DNA of 64,000 nucleotides from Nonomuraea solani (GTDB lineage Bacteria > Actinomycetota > Actinomycetes > Streptosporangiales > Streptosporangiaceae), in assembly GCF_900108335.1 (NCBI RefSeq), contig NZ_FNVT01000010.1, positions 310,001-374,000 of the forward strand, read 5' to 3'. This document shows, piece after piece, positions 61,846-64,000 of this stretch. Below the pieces are notes generated by a model, which saw only the letters and a program-made list of their open reading frames with translations, was not told where the DNA came from and ran no database searches. The position numbers and the translations under genes are program-made. Positions within the stretch are counted from its first letter, which is position 1. Every line of letters starts with the position of its first letter.

Positions 61846-62745
61846 TTACTTGCCGAAGCCCGCGGTCAGGCCGCTGAGGAGCTGGCGGCGGCCGACGACG
61901 TACAGGATCAGGATCGGCAGCGTGGTCAGCACGACGGAGGCCAGGACGGCGGGCACGTTGATGCTGTACTGCCCCTGGAACGACCACAACGCCAGCGGCA
62001 GCGTGCGCTTGTCCGGGCTCTGGGTGAGGATCAGCGGCAGCAGGAACCCGTTCCAGATCTGCAGCGAGTTGTACACCGTCACCGTCACCACGGCCGGCCG
62101 CGTCAGGGGGAACGCCAGCCGCCACAACGTCACCTGCTCGCTGGCCCCGTCGATCCGCATCGAGTCGAACAGTTCCTTCGGCACGTCCCTGATGAAGTTG
62201 GCCAGGATCAGCACCGACAGGGGGATGGCGAAGGCGATCGACGGCAGGATCAGCGCCATGAGCGTGTCGTACAGGCCGAGCTTGATGATGATCAGATAGA
62301 TCGGGATCACCGTGGCCTGCAGCGGGATGGCCAGGCCCATCAGGAACAGCGAGTTCGTCCAGCGCAGGAACCGGGCCCGGCTGCGCACGATCGCGTACGC
62401 CGCCATGAAGCTGAACAGCACCGCGGGCACCACCGCGCCGAGCGTGGCGATGACGCTGTTGATGAAGTAGCGCGGGAAGTCCGACTCGATGACGAGCCGG
62501 TAGTTCAGCAGCGTCGGCTCGCCGGGCGGCGCGAGCGGGTTCTCGGCGTAGTAGTTGCTCTGCGACTTGAAGCTGGTGATGACGATCCAGTAGATCGGCA
62601 CGATCACGATCACCAGCCAGAGCACGCTGGTCAGCCCCGCCACCCAGTTGGGGCGCTCGCTCGGCCGGCGGGCCGACCGGCGGTGGCGGGCGTCGGGCGG
62701 GGGCGCGGCGGCGCGCTGAGGGGCCTTGGTGGGGACGGTCGTCAT
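61846..62745 (-). CDS. Sugar ABC transporter permease, MalG type (second system)
   Basis: 299 residues. A basic N-terminal tail of 30 residues precedes six membrane segments, the first being VLWLVIVIVPIYWIVITSF. The EAA loop reads DSMRIDGASEQVTLW then RLAFPLTRP. The C-terminus RRQLLSGLTAGFGK is typical. It starts 3 nt after the upstream permease stop. There is no ATPase gene, as in the 12290-15414 system. Confidence 0.9.
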   Translation of the reverse strand: MTTVPTKAPQRAAAPPPDARHRRSARRPSERPNWVAGLTSVLWLVIVIVPIYWIVITSFKSQSNYYAENPLAPPGEPTLLNYRLVIESDFPRYFINSVIATLGAVVPAVLFSFMAAYAIVRSRARFLRWTNSLFLMGLAIPLQATVIPIYLIIIKLGLYDTLMALILPSIAFAIPLSVLILANFIRDVPKELFDSMRIDGASEQVTLWRLAFPLTRPAVVTVTVYNSLQIWNGFLLPLILTQSPDKRTLPLALWSFQGQYSINVPAVLASVVLTTLPILILYVVGRRQLLSGLTAGFGK

Positions 62746-62748
62746 GCG

Positions 62749-63663
62749 TCAGGCCCCTTCGAGCTGGCTGTGGCTGGCGTCCCGGCCGCCGAGCCGGCGC
62801 AGCAGCAGCGCCAGGACGAGGCCCACGAGGACGAGGATGACCGCGATCACGCTGGCCGGGCCCATGAGGTTGGCCTGGAAGCCGCGCTTGTACATGTCCA
62901 GGGCGAGCACCCGGGTGGTGTCGCCCGGGCCGCCCGCGGTCAGCACGAAGATCAGGTCGAAGAAGGTCAGCGAGCCGACGACCATGAGCGTCGAGGACGT
63001 GATGATCGTGTACTTGAGCTGCGGCAGCGTGATGCTGAAGAACTTGCGGACGCGGCCCGCGCCGTCGAGCTCCGCGGCCTCGTACATGGAGCGGGGGATC
63101 TGCCGTACGCCGCCCTGGTAGATCAGCGAGTGGAACGGGATGAACTGCCAGGACACCACGAAGATCACGACGCCGAAGGCGAGGACGGGGTCGCCCAGCC
63201 AGTCCTGGACGAGCAGCCGGATCTGCAGCCCGGCGCCGAGCCCGAAGTTCGGGTCGAGCAGCGCCTTGTACGTGATCGCGAGCGCGGCCGAGCTGAGCAG
63301 CAGCGGGATGAAGTAGAACACCGACAGGACCGCCCGGTAGCGCTGCTGACCGGCCAGGAACACGCCCATCAGGATGCTCGCCGGCGTCTGCACCGCCCAG
63401 GACAGCGCCATGACCAGGAACGTCACCCACAACGCGTGCGGCAGTTGCGGGTCGGCCAGCACGGCGCCCCAGTTCGCGACCCCGGCGAAGCCGATCGTGG
63501 GGGAGAGCCCGTCCCACGAGGAGAAGCTGAGGAACAGCACCCCGAGCAGCGGGATGACGCCGAAGCCGATGAAGACCACCAGCGCGGGGACGGCCAGCCA
63601 GCCGAGGGAACCACCCCGGCCCGCGCGGGCGGCGGGCCGGGAGGTGGTGGTGACCGCGCTCAC
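62749..63663 (-). CDS. Sugar ABC transporter permease, MalF type (second system)
   Basis: 304 residues. The GTG at 63663 overlaps the binding-protein stop (GTGA) and is chosen for that reason. Membrane segments include LAVPALVVFIGFGVIPLLGVLFLSF, and the EAA loop is YEAAELDGAGRVRKF then SITLPQL. About six membrane segments. Partner of the MalG-type permease downstream. Confidence 0.9.
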   Translation of the reverse strand: MSAVTTTSRPAARAGRGGSLGWLAVPALVVFIGFGVIPLLGVLFLSFSSWDGLSPTIGFAGVANWGAVLADPQLPHALWVTFLVMALSWAVQTPASILMGVFLAGQQRYRAVLSVFYFIPLLLSSAALAITYKALLDPNFGLGAGLQIRLLVQDWLGDPVLAFGVVIFVVSWQFIPFHSLIYQGGVRQIPRSMYEAAELDGAGRVRKFFSITLPQLKYTIITSSTLMVVGSLTFFDLIFVLTAGGPGDTTRVLALDMYKRGFQANLMGPASVIAVILVLVGLVLALLLRRLGGRDASHSQLEGA

Positions 63664-64000
63664 TTGCCGATGACCGCGTTCATGGCCGTGGCGAACTGCT
63701 GGGGCGAGATCGACATCTGGAACAGCTTGGAGATGTTGTCCAGCAGGACCTCGGCGGCGGTCGGGCTGAGCGCCTGGTCCCAGGACTGCGCGAACGACTT
63801 GGCGTTGCTGGCGATGCCGTACACGAAGTTCAGGAACGCCGCGTCTTTGGAGGCGGCGAACTGGCTGTCGGCGCCCTTGACGATCGGCACCGCGCCGGTC
63901 TCGACCCACTCCTTGACGGCCTGGTCGCCCATCAGCTCGGTCGAGAAGAACTTCTTGGCGATCTCCTTCTGCTCGGGGGTCGCCTTGGAGGAGATCGACA
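63660..64000 (-). CDS. Sugar ABC transporter substrate-binding protein, C-terminal part, cut by window edge
   Basis: About 113 residues of the C-terminal part are visible; the gene continues to the left of the minus-strand start, beyond 64000. It has the pattern of family 1 sugar-binding proteins: PEQKEIAKKFFSTELM, VPIVKGADSQFAAS, and a C-terminal helix DNISKLFQMSISPQQFA. No lipobox can be seen because the N-terminus is absent. Two permease genes follow, so it is the SBP of the second sugar importer. Confidence 0.85.
   Translation of the reverse strand, partial: SISSKATPEQKEIAKKFFSTELMGDQAVKEWVETGAVPIVKGADSQFAASKDAAFLNFVYGIASNAKSFAQSWDQALSPTAAEVLLDNISKLFQMSISPQQFATAMNAVIGK

Overview
The window is about 64 kb of very GC-rich, gene-dense DNA. 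Several traits point to an actinomycete: GTG and TTG starts, ATGA/GTGA overlaps, TANNNT -10 boxes placed for leaderless transcripts, sugar ABC transporters without their own ATPase, a LAL-type LuxR regulator, and Tat-exported or lipobox-bearing secreted proteins. Gene content would suit a Streptosporangiales genus such as Nonomuraea, but that is inference. I saw no rRNA, tRNA, CRISPR array, insertion sequence or phage gene.

Layout. 1-616: the end of a secreted pectate lyase and its terminator. 618-8667: an unusual cluster of two secreted beta-propeller paralogues, four short amidohydrolase-2 paralogues and a DegT/StrS aminotransferase, read from a divergent promoter region. Near-identical DasR-like operator candidates lie at the divergent promoters and before the first propeller gene. 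In each half of the cluster one amidohydrolase keeps its metal site and its partner has lost it. This is the best candidate for an undescribed system. 8658-15414: a hypothetical gene, a type I pullulanase, and a divergent maltodextrin-type ABC transporter (SBP plus two permeases); the shared intergenic region carries an inverted pair of 17-bp sites. 15463-23920: a membrane alpha/beta-hydrolase-like protein, a membrane alkaline-phosphatase-like protein, a deleted and frameshifted P450 relic, and a large secreted NAGPA/metallophosphoesterase ending in a 38-nt perfect palindrome. 24035-34503: amidohydrolase, M20 hydrolase, beta-galactosidase, a stand-alone divergent EF-Tu, UDP-glucose dehydrogenase and an S9 peptidase.

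34467-52516 looks like a peptide and D-amino-acid utilisation region. It has a beta-lactamase-fold serine hydrolase, a PucR regulator, a first Dpp-type importer with a fused permease-ATPase, a GNAT plus enolase-superfamily racemase pair, a metal-site-degenerate M24 protein, a second complete Dpp-type importer, and a divergent Lrp/AsnC regulator. 52517-61840: a small conserved protein, a LAL regulator, a 52-residue gene, a DUF4239-like membrane protein, a proline-rich anchored protein, a VTC/CotH deletion relic, a two-component system and an APH-family kinase. 61846-64000: a second sugar ABC transporter, running off the edge.

A recurring theme is gene loss by internal deletion. The P450 (19813-20375), an APH-like kinase (45139-45543) and the VTC/CotH pair (57921-58732) each keep recognisable ends with the middle missing. 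Decayed short tandem repeats sit in three intergenic regions. All assignments come from reading the sequence; no database search was run.
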